Notes: generated by a model from the sequence alone, not told the origin. Counted from the first letter of the stretch, positions 50,253 to 60,355 are shown. The stretch is DNA of 64,000 nucleotides from Billgrantia montanilacus (GCF_003336675.1 NZ_QPII01000001.1:248001-312000); one strand, 5' to 3'. Made by a program: numbers and translations.

Positions 50253-50762
50253 ATGTTCAGAATCGGCCATGGCTTCGATGTACACCGCTTCGGCGAAGGC
50301 GACCAGCTGATGATCGGCGGCGTCGCCATTCCGTTCGAGCATGGCTTCGTCGCCCACTCCGACGGCGATGTGCTGCTGCATGCCATCTGCGATGCCCTGC
50401 TGGGTGCCTGCGCCCTGGGTGATATCGGGCGTCACTTTCCCGATACCGAGGAGGCCTGGGCGGGCGCCGACAGCCGTACCTTGCTGCGACACGTGCACGG
50501 CCTGGTCTCTGATGCCGGCTACCGGGTCGGTAATGTGGATGCCACGGTCATCGCCCAGGCGCCCAGGCTGGCGCCGCACATCACCGCCATGGTGGCGTGT
50601 ATTGCCGCCGACCTCGCCCTCGAGCCGGGTTCGGTCAACGTGAAGGCGACCACGACGGAACGGCTGGGCTTCACCGGTCGTGGCGAGGGCATCGCCGCCG
50701 AGGCGGTGGTTCTGCTGCTGGCCCATGATGAGCAGGCAGCGACAGCGGGGGCCTCCCGATGA
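50253..50762 (+). CDS. ispF: 2-C-methyl-D-erythritol 2,4-cyclodiphosphate synthase
   Basis: A 169-residue trimeric zinc enzyme that cyclises CDP-ME-2-phosphate in the MEP pathway. The metal ligands Asp and His lie in GHGFDVHRF and the third His in [37 protein letters not shown] closes the active site. The start directly abuts ispD with GGAGAAACG as the ribosome site, and the stop overlaps truD by 4 nt. Size is slightly above E. coli IspF (159). Confidence 0.96.
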   Translation: MFRIGHGFDVHRFGEGDQLMIGGVAIPFEHGFVAHSDGDVLLHAICDALLGACALGDIGRHFPDTEEAWAGADSRTLLRHVHGLVSDAGYRVGNVDATVIAQAPRLAPHITAMVACIAADLALEPGSVNVKATTTERLGFTGRGEGIAAEAVVLLLAHDEQAATAGASR

Positions 50763-51829
50763 CCCTGGCCGCAAATGCCGAGCCCTGGCCCCGGGTGCTG
50801 GATGCCGATTTCGGTCCTCCGCCGGCCGGCGACTATCGCGCCACCCCGGAGGATTTCGTCGTCGAGGAGATCCTCGACTTCGCCCCGGAGGGGCAGGGGG
50901 AGCATCTCTGGCTCTGGATAGAGAAGCGGGGGCTTACCACCCTGGAGGCAGTGCGCCATCTGGCTCGCGCCTGTGAGGTGACGCAGCGCGCCGTGGGTTA
51001 CTCCGGCATGAAGGATCGCGTCGCCGTGACCCGGCAGTGGCTATCGGTGCACCTGCCGGGCCGCGAAGCCCCCGGTGACCTGGCCGAGCGCCTGGCGACC
51101 CATGGCGTGGAGGTGCTCGAACAGGCGCGCCATCCCCGCAAGCTCAAGCGTGGCGTCCACCGCGGCAACCGCTTCTCGCTGGTCATTACCGGGGAGGCGG
51201 TGCAGACACCAGGCCTGGAGGCGCGCTGGGAGTGGCTCTGCCGGCATGGTGCGCCCAACGCCTTCGGCCCGCAGCGCTTCGGCCCCGATGGTCGAAACCT
51301 GGCCCGGGCCCGAGCGGTGCTGGCTCGCGGCTGGCGCAAGCGGGACGATCGGGAAGGCATGATGCTCTCCACCGCTCGCAGCTATCTGTTCAATGAACTG
51401 CTGGCGATGCGTCAGGGGGACGGCAACTGGGCCCGGCTGCTGCCAGGGGAGGTGGCGATGTTGGATGGTACCGCCAGCCAATTCGCTGTCGAAACCGTCG
51501 ATGCGGAGCTGGCCGAGCGGGCCACCCGACTGGATCTGCACCCCAGCGGGGTGCTCTGGGGGGTCGGCACGTCAGTTACCGCAGGGGCCGCAGCGGAGTA
51601 CGAGCAGGCCCTGCGCGAGCGTCATGGCCCGCTTTGCGATGGCCTGGAGCGGGCCGGTGTGAAGCTGGCCCGCCGGCCCCTGCGCATGCGCCTGGGCGAG
51701 CCCCGCCTCACCCGCGAGCCGGACGCCCTGCGGCTCGATTTCACGTTGCCGCGCGGTAGCTTTGCCACGGCGGTACTGCGCGAGCTGATCGAGCATCCGA
51801 CGCTGAGTGCGCCATTGGCGCTCGCTTGA
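50759..51829 (+). CDS. truD: tRNA pseudouridine(13) synthase
   Basis: A 356-residue pseudouridine synthase acting on U13 of t[18 protein letters not shown] holds the catalytic Asp, preceded by DFVVEEIL and [15 protein letters not shown], all typical of TruD. The second domain insertion (TRUD domain) spans about residues 150-310, including [18 protein letters not shown] overlaps the ispF stop in ATGA. The order ispD-ispF-truD-surE-pcm is that of E. coli. Confidence 0.95.
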   Translation: MTLAANAEPWPRVLDADFGPPPAGDYRATPEDFVVEEILDFAPEGQGEHLWLWIEKRGLTTLEAVRHLARACEVTQRAVGYSGMKDRVAVTRQWLSVHLPGREAPGDLAERLATHGVEVLEQARHPRKLKRGVHRGNRFSLVITGEAVQTPGLEARWEWLCRHGAPNAFGPQRFGPDGRNLARARAVLARGWRKRDDREGMMLSTARSYLFNELLAMRQGDGNWARLLPGEVAMLDGTASQFAVETVDAELAERATRLDLHPSGVLWGVGTSVTAGAAAEYEQALRERHGPLCDGLERAGVKLARRPLRMRLGEPRLTREPDALRLDFTLPRGSFATAVLRELIEHPTLSAPLALA

Positions 51830-51870
51830 ATTGAACCTGAGACCCCTTTGAGGGCTACGAGACCCTATCG

Positions 51871-52617
51871 ATGCGCAGACTCTTGCTATCCAATGACGAC
51901 GGCGTACACGCCCCGGGACTGCGCGCTCTGTACGACGCGCTGGACGCACACGCCCGCCTTCGGGTTGTGGCGCCCGACCGCGACCGCAGCGGTGCCAGCA
52001 ACTCCTTGACGCTGAACCGGCCACTGTCGCTGACGGCGCTGGACAACGGCTTTCACTGCGTGGACGGCACGCCGGCAGACTGCGTCTACCTGGGCGTCAA
52101 CGCCCTGTGGGACGAGAAGCCCGACCTGGTGATCTCGGGGATCAATCATGGCGGCAACCTGGGCGACGACGTGCTCTATTCCGGTACCGTGGCGGCGGCC
52201 ATGGAGGGGCGCAACCTGGGCATGGCGGCCATCGCCATGTCGCTGGTGGGCTCTCGGCATTTCGATACCGCAGGCAGGGTGGCGGCGAGCCTGGTCGGCG
52301 CGGCGGACCAGCTGTCTTTGCCGCCGCGCAGCCTGCTCAACGTCAACGTGCCGGATCTCCCCTGGGACGAAATTCAGGGCTTCCGGGTAACCCGAATGGG
52401 CTATCGCGGGCCCGCCGAGCGACCCATGGAAGTTCGCGATCCGCGAGGCCGGCTGCGCTACTGGATTGCAGCCGTCGGCAGGAATGCCGATGATGGGCCG
52501 GATACCGACTTTGCCGCCGTCGAGGCGGGCTATGTGTCTATCACGCCGCTGCAGACCGATCTGACGCGTCATGCGGCCATCGAAGACGTGCAAGGCTGGC
52601 TGGATGCATTCACCTGA
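51871..52617 (+). CDS. surE: 5'/3'-nucleotidase SurE
   Basis: A 248-residue metal-dependent nucleotidase. [17 protein letters not shown] supplies the Asp-Asp metal site, followed by [17 protein letters not shown] and the conserved [24 protein letters not shown]. SurE removes phosphate from 5' and 3' nucleotides and is linked to stationary-phase survival. Its 3' end overlaps pcm by 14 bp. Length matches E. coli SurE (253). Confidence 0.96.
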   Translation: MRRLLLSNDDGVHAPGLRALYDALDAHARLRVVAPDRDRSGASNSLTLNRPLSLTALDNGFHCVDGTPADCVYLGVNALWDEKPDLVISGINHGGNLGDDVLYSGTVAAAMEGRNLGMAAIAMSLVGSRHFDTAGRVAASLVGAADQLSLPPRSLLNVNVPDLPWDEIQGFRVTRMGYRGPAERPMEVRDPRGRLRYWIAAVGRNADDGPDTDFAAVEAGYVSITPLQTDLTRHAAIEDVQGWLDAFT

Positions 52618-53284
52618 ACAATTGCCCGAGCTGCTGCGCGGGGTTGGCATGACATCGCAGCGGACCCGAGACCGGATGGTCGCACGCCTGGCCGATCAGG
52701 GTATCAAGGACGAGCGGGTGCTCACTGCCATGGCCAGTGAGCCACGCCATCTGTTTCTCGATGAGGCGCTGTCGCATCGGGCCTACGAGGACACGTCGCT
52801 GCCCATCGGTCTGGGCCAGACGTTGTCCCAGCCCTGGATGGTGGCGCGGATGACCGAGCTGGTACTCAACGAGTCGCCCCTGCGCGTGCTGGAGATCGGC
52901 ACCGGCTCCGGCTACCAAACGTTGATTCTCGCGCGGCTGGTGCCGGAACTCTGGTCCGTTGAGCGAATCAATGCCTTGCATCACCGAGCCGCTGAGCGCC
53001 TGCGGCTGCTCAAGGCACACAACGTCCGGCTGAGACTGGCGGACGGGGGGCACGGCTGGTCCGAAGCGGCACCCTTCGACGTCATCCTGCTGACCGCCTG
53101 TGCCCAGGAGTTGCCACACGTGCTGGTGTCCCAGCTCGCCGATGGCGGCGTCATGATTCTGCCGCTGGCCGATGCCGGGGGAGAGCAATGGCTGACCCGG
53201 GTGCATCGCGTCGGCAACCGACAAGAAGTCCAGCGGCTCGAGAAAGTACGTTTCGTGCCGCTGCTGCAAGGAGTGATTCGTTGA
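52604..53284 (+). CDS. pcm: Protein-L-isoaspartate O-methyltransferase
   Basis: A 226-residue SAM-dependent enzyme that starts repair of isoaspartyl damage in old proteins. The SAM motif [18 protein letters not shown] is clear, preceded by [20 protein letters not shown], which binds the isoaspartate, and followed by [16 protein letters not shown]. The start at 52604 lies inside surE. Its stop overlaps the TTG start of the DUF368 gene. In E. coli nlpD follows pcm directly; here one gene intervenes. Confidence 0.93.
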   Translation: MHSPEQLPELLRGVGMTSQRTRDRMVARLADQGIKDERVLTAMASEPRHLFLDEALSHRAYEDTSLPIGLGQTLSQPWMVARMTELVLNESPLRVLEIGTGSGYQTLILARLVPELWSVERINALHHRAAERLRLLKAHNVRLRLADGGHGWSEAAPFDVILLTACAQELPHVLVSQLADGGVMILPLADAGGEQWLTRVHRVGNRQEVQRLEKVRFVPLLQGVIR

Positions 53285-54267
53285 AGCGTCAACTCAGTGT
53301 ATTCCTCAAGGGCGCCGGCATGGGAGCCGCGGATGCCGTTCCCGGGGTGTCCGGTGGCACCATTGCCTTCGTCACCGGCATCTACGAGGAGCTGATCCAT
53401 ACCATCAAGCAGTTCGGCCCCAGTGCCTTCATTGCCTGGCGTCGTGGCGGCCTTGCCTTGCTGGCCACCCACCTCAACCTGACGTTTGTGATTCCACTGC
53501 TGCTGGGTATCGTTGCCAGCCTGGTCACGGTGGCCCACCTGGTGGTGTGGCTGATGGAGGAGCACCCGCTGCTGCTCAACGGCTTCTTCTTCGGGCTGGT
53601 GGCCGCCTCGGCCATCGTGGTCAGTCGTCACCCCGCCGACTGGAAGCTGTGGCATCTGCTGCCTCTCGTCATTGGTCTGTTGCTGGCCCATGCGCTGCCT
53701 TCGCTGATGCCGGTCATCACCCTGCTGGGCAGTGAGGCATTGATGCTGATCGTGGGTGGCGCCATCGCCATCAGCGCACTGCTGCTGCCTGGAGTCTCCG
53801 GCAGCTTCCTGCTTCTGACCATGGGGCTCTACGGCACGGTGATGGAAGGCATTCGCGGTTTCGACCTGGAGCTGCTGTCGATCTTCGCGGTGGGCTGCCT
53901 GATCGGCCTGTTCGGCTTTTCGCGCCTGCTGTCGTGGCTGCTGCACCATCATCACACCGCCACGATGCAGTTGCTGATCGGTTTCATCGTCGGCTCGCTG
54001 CCGGTGCTCTGGCCCTGGCGGGAGCTGGTACGTTACCAGCTCGGCCCCCAAGGGCAGATGATTCCCCTCGACTATCGTTACCTGACCCCTGGAGACTACG
54101 CGAATCTGACGGGGGAACCCGGACTGATGTTGCTGGTACTGGCCACGATGCTGGTTGGTGCCGTGCTGGTACTGGCCCTGGCCGGCTATCATCGCGTGAG
54201 CTCTTCCGGCAAGGTAACGGCCGGCACTCAAACTGCGCCTGACAAGGAGGATGGCTCCAATGCGTAA
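53281..54267 (+). CDS. DUF368 membrane protein (PopT-type undecaprenyl phosphate translocase)
   Basis: A 328-residue polytopic membrane protein with the two repeats that mark DUF368: GAADAVPGVSGGTIAF near the N-terminus and ALLLPGVSGSFLLL at about residue 160, each with P-G-V-S-G at a re-entrant region. Members in Vibrio and Staphylococcus (PopT) return undecaprenyl phosphate across the membrane for cell-wall and glycan synthesis, with importance at alkaline pH and high sodium. The start is probably TTG 53281 with AAGGAG 8 nt upstream, overlapping the pcm stop; an ATG in frame would add 31 residues from inside pcm. It overlaps nlpD by 8 bp. Confidence 0.83.
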   Translation: MKRQLSVFLKGAGMGAADAVPGVSGGTIAFVTGIYEELIHTIKQFGPSAFIAWRRGGLALLATHLNLTFVIPLLLGIVASLVTVAHLVVWLMEEHPLLLNGFFFGLVAASAIVVSRHPADWKLWHLLPLVIGLLLAHALPSLMPVITLLGSEALMLIVGGAIAISALLLPGVSGSFLLLTMGLYGTVMEGIRGFDLELLSIFAVGCLIGLFGFSRLLSWLLHHHHTATMQLLIGFIVGSLPVLWPWRELVRYQLGPQGQMIPLDYRYLTPGDYANLTGEPGLMLLVLATMLVGAVLVLALAGYHRVSSSGKVTAGTQTAPDKEDGSNA

Positions 54268-55333
54268 GGTATTTCTGGTATCCGCCGTCGCCCTGGCGAT
54301 GGCCGGCTGTGCCGCTCAACAGGACCAGTCCGCTCCGCAGGTTCGCGACCTCTCCGTGAGCCGCGAGCGTGCTTCTGCGAGCCACTACACCGTGGAGGCC
54401 GGCGACACGCTCTACGGCATCGCCTGGCGTCACGAGATGGACTACCGCGATCTGGCGCGCCTCAACCAGATCAGCCCACCCTACCGGATCGAGCCCGGAC
54501 AGCAGTTGGAGCTGGGCGGGAGTGGTGCCGCACGGCCCCGCACCGAGGAGCCAAACGAGCAGCGAGATATGGCCGGCGCCACGGCTACGGCCACGGCCCT
54601 GGGCGGTACCGCCGAGGCTGGCGATACCGATTGGCTGTTGCCCGATGATGAGGCCATCGAGCGCAGCCGTCGTTTGACCGCCGAGCCATTGGAGAGCGGT
54701 GAGCCGAGCACGAGCCAGGCAGCGGTGGAGAGTGCCGCCCAGGTCGCCGGGACACAGGCCGCTGTTGAGCGTCAGCCGGAACCGGAACCGGAACCGGAGG
54801 CGGAACGCCAGCCCGATCCCACACCTGAGCCCGCCGTGGAGCCTGAAGTGGCCGAGGCGCCGACGCCTGCCGAGCAGCCGGAGCCGGATGCCGGCACCGA
54901 GGTGGCGGGTGCACCGGAACAACAGCCTGAGCGTGAAGGTCGAAGCTACACGCCGGTGGACGAGGTCGACTGGCGGTGGCCAGCCGATGGCGCCTTGATC
55001 GGTCGCTTCGGTGAAGGGGGAAGTATCACCGCCGGGATTGATATCGACGGGCAAAAGGGGCAACCTGTCAAAGCAGCCGGGCCAGGTATCGTGGTCTATG
55101 CGGGGAGCGGTGTGAGAGGCTACGGCAATCTCATCCTGCTCAAGCACAACGATCAATACCTTAGTGCCTACGCCCACAACGACAGCCTCAGGGTAAAGGA
55201 GAACGATGTGGTCGAGGCCGGTGAAGTCATCGCCACCATGGGCGATAGCGACGCCGAGAGTGTCAGGCTGCATTTCGAGGTGCGCAAGGATGGCCAGCCT
55301 CAGGACCCCCTGAACTATCTGCCGGAGCGATAG
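54260..55333 (+). CDS. nlpD: Murein hydrolase activator NlpD (LysM plus degenerate M23)
   Basis: A 357-residue lipoprotein that activates the amidase AmiC at the septum. The signal peptide ends in the lipobox AMAGC (Cys17). A LysM domain (YTVEAGDTLYGIAWRHEMDYRDLARLN, about 42-85) binds glycan, then a long Pro/Glu-rich linker (QPEPEPEPEAE region, about 170-225), then a LytM domain (about 250-350). In that domain the zinc His is replaced (GIDIDGQKG), as in E. coli NlpD, so it regulates rather than cuts. Start 54260 is 9 nt from AAGGAGG; ATG 54251 touches that motif. rpoS follows, as in most gammaproteobacteria. Confidence 0.93.
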   Translation: MRKVFLVSAVALAMAGCAAQQDQSAPQVRDLSVSRERASASHYTVEAGDTLYGIAWRHEMDYRDLARLNQISPPYRIEPGQQLELGGSGAARPRTEEPNEQRDMAGATATATALGGTAEAGDTDWLLPDDEAIERSRRLTAEPLESGEPSTSQAAVESAAQVAGTQAAVERQPEPEPEPEAERQPDPTPEPAVEPEVAEAPTPAEQPEPDAGTEVAGAPEQQPEREGRSYTPVDEVDWRWPADGALIGRFGEGGSITAGIDIDGQKGQPVKAAGPGIVVYAGSGVRGYGNLILLKHNDQYLSAYAHNDSLRVKENDVVEAGEVIATMGDSDAESVRLHFEVRKDGQPQDPLNYLPER

Positions 55334-55362
55334 ACCGTCGCTTCGGGCCATCTACCGGGCGG

Positions 55363-55386
55363 CACGGCGACGTTAGCGTCGCCGTG
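55363..55386 (+). terminator. Perfect hairpin between nlpD and rpoS
   Basis: CACGGCGACG and CGTCGCCGTG form a 10-bp stem with a TTAG loop, followed by AATTACATAATAAT rather than a T-run. It may reduce read-through into rpoS or fold the rpoS leader. GTGCCG (55411-55416) and CGGCAC (55439-55444) add a second, weaker pairing further down. Confidence 0.55.
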
Positions 55387-55473
55387 AATTACATAATAAT
55401 AGAACGGTGCGTGCCGAAAGATGATGTCTGGTGTAAACCGGCACCTCAGGACGAAACAACGGGGTAGCAACCG

Positions 55474-56463
55474 ATGAGCATGCTTGAACGGGACCTTCAG
55501 GACGTGAATCTAGAGGATGTCACCGAGGCCGAGCAGGAGCTCGAAGGCGGTGAAGCCAGTGAAGAGAGTGTTGCCAGGGATGAGGAGGCGTTCGAGAAGG
55601 CGCTGAGTCGAGAGGACAAACACTACCATCACAGCCTCGATGCCACTCAGATCTATCTCAATGAAATCGGCTTCTCGCCCCTGCTGACGCCGGAGGAGGA
55701 GGTCTATTTCGGCCGCCTTGCCCAGAAGGGCGACCCTGCCGGCCGATCGAGAATGATCGAATCCAACTTGCGCCTGGTGGTCAAGATCGCCCGGCGCTAT
55801 CTCAATCGCGGTCTGACCCTGCTCGACCTGATCGAGGAGGGTAATCTCGGCCTGATTCGTGCCGTCGAGAAATTCGATCCCGAGCGCGGTTTCCGTTTTT
55901 CCACCTATGCCACCTGGTGGATTCGCCAGACCATCGAGCGGGCGCTGATGAACCAGACGCGCACCATTCGCTTGCCGATCCACGTGGTCAAGGAACTCAA
56001 TATCTACCTGCGTGCGGCCCGCGAGCTGACCCAGAAGCTCGACCACGAGGCTACCGCCGAGGAGATCGCCGATCACCTCGACAAGCCGGTGGAGGCGGTC
56101 AAGAAGATGATGGGCCTCAATGAGCGCGTCTCGTCGGTGGACTACCCGATGGGGGGCGAGAGTGACAAGCCGCTGATCGAGACCCTCGCCGACGATAACG
56201 ATCAGGGCCCCGAGTCGAGTCTGGTCGACGTCGATGTCAAGCAGCATGTCGACGACTGGCTGGCGGAACTGACCGAAAAGCAGACGGAGGTGGTGATCCG
56301 CCGTTTCGGCCTGCGCGGACACGAGGCCGCGACGCTGGAGGAAGTCGGTGATGAAATCGGGCTGACCCGTGAACGAGTCCGCCAGATACAGGTGGAGGCG
56401 CTCAAGAAACTGCGTCGGGTACTGGAGAAGCAGGGTCTGTCGATGGACTCCATCTTCGAATAG
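55474..56463 (+). CDS. rpoS: RNA polymerase sigma factor RpoS
   Basis: A 329-residue stationary-phase sigma factor. An acidic N-terminal tail precedes region 1.2 ([21 protein letters not shown]), region 2 ([34 protein letters not shown]), region 3 and region 4 with the -35 binding helix [21 protein letters not shown]. Region 2.3/2.4 residues are those of sigma-S rather than sigma-70 and it lacks the region 1.1 and non-conserved insert of RpoD. It follows nlpD with a 140-bp leader holding hairpins, consistent with the post-transcriptional control known for rpoS, and ends at a good terminator. Confidence 0.97.
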   Translation: MSMLERDLQDVNLEDVTEAEQELEGGEASEESVARDEEAFEKALSREDKHYHHSLDATQIYLNEIGFSPLLTPEEEVYFGRLAQKGDPAGRSRMIESNLRLVVKIARRYLNRGLTLLDLIEEGNLGLIRAVEKFDPERGFRFSTYATWWIRQTIERALMNQTRTIRLPIHVVKELNIYLRAARELTQKLDHEATAEEIADHLDKPVEAVKKMMGLNERVSSVDYPMGGESDKPLIETLADDNDQGPESSLVDVDVKQHVDDWLAELTEKQTEVVIRRFGLRGHEAATLEEVGDEIGLTRERVRQIQVEALKKLRRVLEKQGLSMDSIFE

Positions 56464-56558
56464 CGGCTACTCTCCTGGATGGGCCGCTGACTCGGCAAGA
56501 CTGTCTGGCGGCCCCTCCGGTCAAGTGCGGTAAGTGGGTGCACTACAACGCATACCGT

Positions 56559-56586
56559 CGCGCCTTGGGGTTTCAAGGCGCGTTTT
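56559..56586 (+). terminator. Intrinsic terminator after rpoS
   Basis: CGCGCCTTG and CAAGGCGCG form a 9-bp stem with loop GGGTTT, followed by TTTT, about 95 bp after the rpoS stop and just before the outer-membrane channel gene. Confidence 0.85.
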
Positions 56587-56607
56587 GTCGTCAAGGGAAC
56601 AGTCAAC

Positions 56608-58053
56608 ATGTCTCGCCCAGCCTCATCACGTTGCTTACGCAAGCGCTGGATTGCCGCGTTTGTCTCTCTGATAATGGCCGGCAGTGCGCAAGGTGCCGAC
56701 CTCTGGACCATTGCCCAGGACGCCCTACAGAACGATGCCGAACTGGCCTCCGCGCGTTCCGGTTTCCTGGCGACAGAGGCAGCCCGGGACGTGCAGCGCG
56801 GCACCTTGCTACCGCAGATTTCGGTTGGCGGTAATGTCAGTCATTCGCGTATCTATTCAAGCGGCCAGGAGCAGCCAGTACCTCAAGGCCAAATAGGGGC
56901 CACCCCGCAGGACGATACCATCAATAGCGTTGGGGTGAGCCTGGAGGCAGAGCAGGCGCTCTATGATCCAGCGCGGCAGGCCCAGCTCGCCCGGGCCGAG
57001 AGAGAGATCGACCGCGATGCCGTGTCACTGGATGTGGCCAGGCAGCAGCTGCTTTTCAACGTAGCCGATGCCTATTTCGAGATTCTGCGAGCCCACGACA
57101 TTCTCAGCTCACGGCGGGCACAGGAAATTGCCATCAGTCGCCAGATGGAGCAGGCCCGCGAACGGTTCGAAGTCGGGCTTATCGCGATTACCGACGTGCA
57201 TGAGGCCCAGGCCTCCTTCGATTTGGCGCGCGCTCAGCGCATCGCGGCGGAAAGCGCCATGCAGGTCAGCTTCGAGGCACTGGAGCGCCTGACCGGTCAT
57301 CGCTATGACAGCATCGATGCCCTGGACGACGACATCCCCATCGTGCCGCCTGTACCGGGCGATCGCGAGGACTGGGTGACGCTCGCCATGGATAACAGTC
57401 CAATGGTGCTGATGGCTCAGGCCGGCATCGAGGTTGCCAGGAGTCAGGTGGACATTTCCCGGGCCGGCCAGCGGCCGGTGGTCTCGGCCTTCGCCACTTA
57501 TGGCTGGTCCGAGAGCGATCGCACGGGGACGAACCACAATTCCGAAAGCCAGGTGGGGTTGCGTGCCAGTGTTCCGCTCTATACGGGAGGATCTACAGAG
57601 GCGCAGATCCGCCAGAGCGGGTTCCTGCTCGAGGCAACCCAATACGATTTCGAGGCGCAGCGGCGTGAGACCATCCAGCAGGTACGCTCGCTCTTTACCC
57701 GTGTCAACAATGATGTGGAGACCGTCGAGGCGCGACGCCAGGCGATCGTGTCCAACCAGAGCGCCCTGGAAGCGACACGTTCAGGATACGAGGTGGGCAC
57801 GCGCAATATCGTCGACGTGCTCAATGCCGAGCAGAGCCTGTTCAATGCCATCGCCGACCATGCCGAAGCTCGCTATGACTATGTTCTGGGCCTGCTGCAG
57901 CTACAGTTGCAGGCGGGGCTGCTGGGGGCGGATTCCATTCAGGCCGTCAATGCCTGGCTCTCCGAGGAGGAGAGCGTCTCCCTTGAACTGCCGGACGAGG
58001 GAAGTGACAATCCGGTCATGAACATCGGCGAGCGTCCCCGGGCGCCTTCGTGA
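56608..58053 (+). CDS. tolC: TolC family outer-membrane efflux channel
   Basis: A 481-residue outer-membrane protein. A signal peptide (RWIAAFVSLIMAGSAQG, cut after about residue 29) is followed by two OEP repeats, each of helix-beta-helix layout: ALQNDAELASARS with YDPARQAQLARAE, and NSPMVLMAQAGIEVARSQ with RSGYEVGTRNIVDVLNAEQSLFNA, the signature of TolC's second repeat. It forms the trimeric exit duct for RND, MFS and ABC efflux pumps and type I secretion. It has its own intrinsic terminator and no linked pump genes, as in E. coli. Confidence 0.92.
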   Translation: MSRPASSRCLRKRWIAAFVSLIMAGSAQGADLWTIAQDALQNDAELASARSGFLATEAARDVQRGTLLPQISVGGNVSHSRIYSSGQEQPVPQGQIGATPQDDTINSVGVSLEAEQALYDPARQAQLARAEREIDRDAVSLDVARQQLLFNVADAYFEILRAHDILSSRRAQEIAISRQMEQARERFEVGLIAITDVHEAQASFDLARAQRIAAESAMQVSFEALERLTGHRYDSIDALDDDIPIVPPVPGDREDWVTLAMDNSPMVLMAQAGIEVARSQVDISRAGQRPVVSAFATYGWSESDRTGTNHNSESQVGLRASVPLYTGGSTEAQIRQSGFLLEATQYDFEAQRRETIQQVRSLFTRVNNDVETVEARRQAIVSNQSALEATRSGYEVGTRNIVDVLNAEQSLFNAIADHAEARYDYVLGLLQLQLQAGLLGADSIQAVNAWLSEEESVSLELPDEGSDNPVMNIGERPRAPS

Positions 58054-58126
58054 CGACTGATCGGCATGAAGGAGGTCAGCATTAATACCGACTGACATTT
58101 TGTGGAATTATAGAATCATCCCTGGA

Positions 58127-58154
58127 GAACCACCGATAAATCGGTGGTTCTTTT
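58127..58154 (+). terminator. Intrinsic terminator after tolC
   Basis: GAACCACCGA and TCGGTGGTTC form a perfect 10-bp stem with a TAAA loop, followed by TTTT. Confidence 0.92.
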
Positions 58155-58217
58155 CGTGATTATGACAACCATATAGAAGATAATTCGGCGTCATTGCTTT
58201 TCGTGTTGGAGGTTTTC

Positions 58218-59351
58218 ATGGCAAGGCCCCTGGTCGCTGACATCGATCTTGACGCCCTGCGTCACAACTACTTGCTGGCTCGAGAGCTGGCGCCTCACAG
58301 CCAGGCGCTGGCGGTGATCAAGGCCGATGCCTACGGTCATGGCAGCGTGGCCTGTGCAGCGGCGCTGGAATCCCTGCCGGACGATGTCAGGCCTCCTGCC
58401 TTTGCGGTGGCCAGCATCGAGGAGGCCGAGGCGCTGCGCCAGGGGCACATCGAAGCCCCCATTGTTCTGCTCGAAGGTATCTTCGAGGCAGCCGAACTGG
58501 CCCGCGTCGAAGCGCTTGGCCTGTGGCTGGCGGTGCACAGCGAGTGGCAGGTCAATGCCTTGCTGGCGCACCGGCCGGCGAGGCCGATTCCGGTGTGGCT
58601 CAAGGTCGACTCCGGCATGCATCGCCTGGGGTTCACGCCCGAGGAGACCGTCGGTGTTTGGCAGCGGCTTGCTAAGAGCACCGAGTGCGTTACAGCGGTG
58701 CAGTTGATGAGCCACTTCGCCACCGCCGACGCCGTCGAGCCCGATTATTTTCGTCGGCAGCTCGCCTGCATGCGGCAGTTGGCCGAGCGTCTCGATGCGC
58801 CGCTCTGCCTGGCAAATTCTCCGGCGACCCTGGCCTGGCCCGAGTCGCATGGGGACTGGGTGCGCCCCGGGGTCATGCTCTACGGCAGCGACCCTCTGGA
58901 AGTTGCCAGCGATGCGACTCGACGCTTGAAGCCGGTCATGACGCTGCGCTCGAAGATCATCGCCATGCGCGACTTGAAGACCGGCGAGGCGGTCGGCTAT
59001 GCCGGCCGCTGGCGAGCGCCGCGGCCGTCGCGTATCGCGGTAGTGGCCTGCGGCTATGGCGACGGCTACGACCGCCACGCCGTGGATGGTGCGCCTGTAC
59101 TGGTAGGGGGGCAGCCAGCCACCATCGCCGGCAAGGTTTCCATGGACATGCTCACCGTGGATGTCACGGACATCCCCGAGGCCGGCATCGGCTCCGAGGT
59201 GGTGCTGTGGGGACGAGCAGCCAACGGTAAGGTTCTGTCGGTGGATGCCGTGGCGCGCCATTGCGACACCATCAGCTATACGCTGCTTACCGGTGTGCTT
59301 CCCAGGGTGCCGCGCCGCTATCTTGACCTCGGCGGCGAGAGACACCTTTGA
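58218..59351 (+). CDS. alr: Alanine racemase
   Basis: A 377-residue PLP enzyme that makes D-alanine for peptidoglycan. The PLP Lys lies in AVIKADAYGHG (Lys35), the catalytic Tyr in VGYAGRW and the C-terminal SMDMLTVDVT block contacts substrate. The start at 58218 has GGAGG 5 nt upstream; a longer in-frame ATG at 58194 lies before that site. It follows the tolC terminator and stands apart from dnaB, its neighbour in E. coli. A single copy in this window, so whether it is the biosynthetic (alr) or catabolic (dadX) form cannot be settled; there is no dadA next to it, favouring alr. Confidence 0.93.
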   Translation: MARPLVADIDLDALRHNYLLARELAPHSQALAVIKADAYGHGSVACAAALESLPDDVRPPAFAVASIEEAEALRQGHIEAPIVLLEGIFEAAELARVEALGLWLAVHSEWQVNALLAHRPARPIPVWLKVDSGMHRLGFTPEETVGVWQRLAKSTECVTAVQLMSHFATADAVEPDYFRRQLACMRQLAERLDAPLCLANSPATLAWPESHGDWVRPGVMLYGSDPLEVASDATRRLKPVMTLRSKIIAMRDLKTGEAVGYAGRWRAPRPSRIAVVACGYGDGYDRHAVDGAPVLVGGQPATIAGKVSMDMLTVDVTDIPEAGIGSEVVLWGRAANGKVLSVDAVARHCDTISYTLLTGVLPRVPRRYLDLGGERHL

Positions 59352-59434
59352 CCGCCTTGCGATGTCTCGCGGGCTCGGCTTCAGCGGCAGAAAAGGGTGC
59401 GGTATGATGCGCCTTTCGTCCGAGTGGAGCTTGC

Positions 59435-60355
59435 ATGTCCAAGCGTAACTGGCCTTCCTCCTTTGCCCACCCGCGCTTCTGGCCCGCCTGGCTGGCCATT
59501 GGTTGCATGCGAATCGGAGCCTGGTTGCCCTGGCGGTTCAAGCTGGCGATTGGGCGCGGACTCGGTCTGCTGGCCTGGTGGGCGGTGCCGCGCCGCCGTC
59601 ATATCGTCGATACCAATCTGCGCCTCTGCTTTCCAGAGCTCAGCGACACTCAGCGTGACAAGCTGGCGCTCGATACCTTCAAGGCCAACGGCATCGGTGT
59701 CCTCGAAACCGCGACGGGTTGGTGTCGGGACCCCAGGCATCTACGTCACCGGGTCACTTTCAAGGGCCGGGAGCATAGAGCCCGCCTTGAGGCCGAGGGT
59801 AGGGGCGCGTTGATCCTCGGCATACACTTCTCCACCCTTGATCTGGGTGCAGCACTGCACTCGCTGTTCTTTCGTGCCGATGCGGTCTACCGGCCTCATA
59901 ACAACCCGCTCTTCGACCGTTTCATGGGCCAGGCACGCAAGGAATACTTCGATGCGACCCTGGATCGCCGTGATCTGAGAGGGGTCGTGCGACGAATCAA
60001 GGCGGGCCATGCCGTCTGGTACTCACCCGATCAAGACTTTGGATCAAAGGCCAGCGTCTTTGCTCCCTTCTTCGGTATCGATGCCGCCACGGTCAAGCTG
60101 ACGGCCAAGATTGCCCGTATGACGGACGCACCGGTGATACCACTCATCTTCCATCGCAATCCTGACAATGCCACTTATACCCTGGAGTACCTGCCGCCCC
60201 TGGAGGACTTCCCCAGCGGAGACGAGGTGGCCGATGCCACCCGGGTTAACGCTGTGATCGAGGCAGCGATACGCCGTCATCCGGAGCAGTACCTCTGGCT
60301 GCACCGACGCTTCAAGACCCGGCCCGAAGGCGAGCCGACACTCTATCCGCGATAG
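59435..60355 (+). CDS. LpxL-family lipid A acyltransferase
   Basis: A 306-residue inner-membrane acyltransferase. PRRRHIVDTNLRLCFPELS is a typical LpxL/LpxM segment; LILGIHFSTLDLGAAL gives the H-x4-D active site, YRPHNNPLFDRFM and YSPDQDFGSKASVFAPFFG complete the family pattern. It adds a secondary acyl chain (lauroyl or similar) to Kdo2-lipid IVA. It is distinct from the LpxL-like protein of the pigment operon. Its 3' end overlaps by 13 bp the end of the convergent DUF2254 gene. Confidence 0.92.
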   Translation: MSKRNWPSSFAHPRFWPAWLAIGCMRIGAWLPWRFKLAIGRGLGLLAWWAVPRRRHIVDTNLRLCFPELSDTQRDKLALDTFKANGIGVLETATGWCRDPRHLRHRVTFKGREHRARLEAEGRGALILGIHFSTLDLGAALHSLFFRADAVYRPHNNPLFDRFMGQARKEYFDATLDRRDLRGVVRRIKAGHAVWYSPDQDFGSKASVFAPFFGIDAATVKLTAKIARMTDAPVIPLIFHRNPDNATYTLEYLPPLEDFPSGDEVADATRVNAVIEAAIRRHPEQYLWLHRRFKTRPEGEPTLYPR

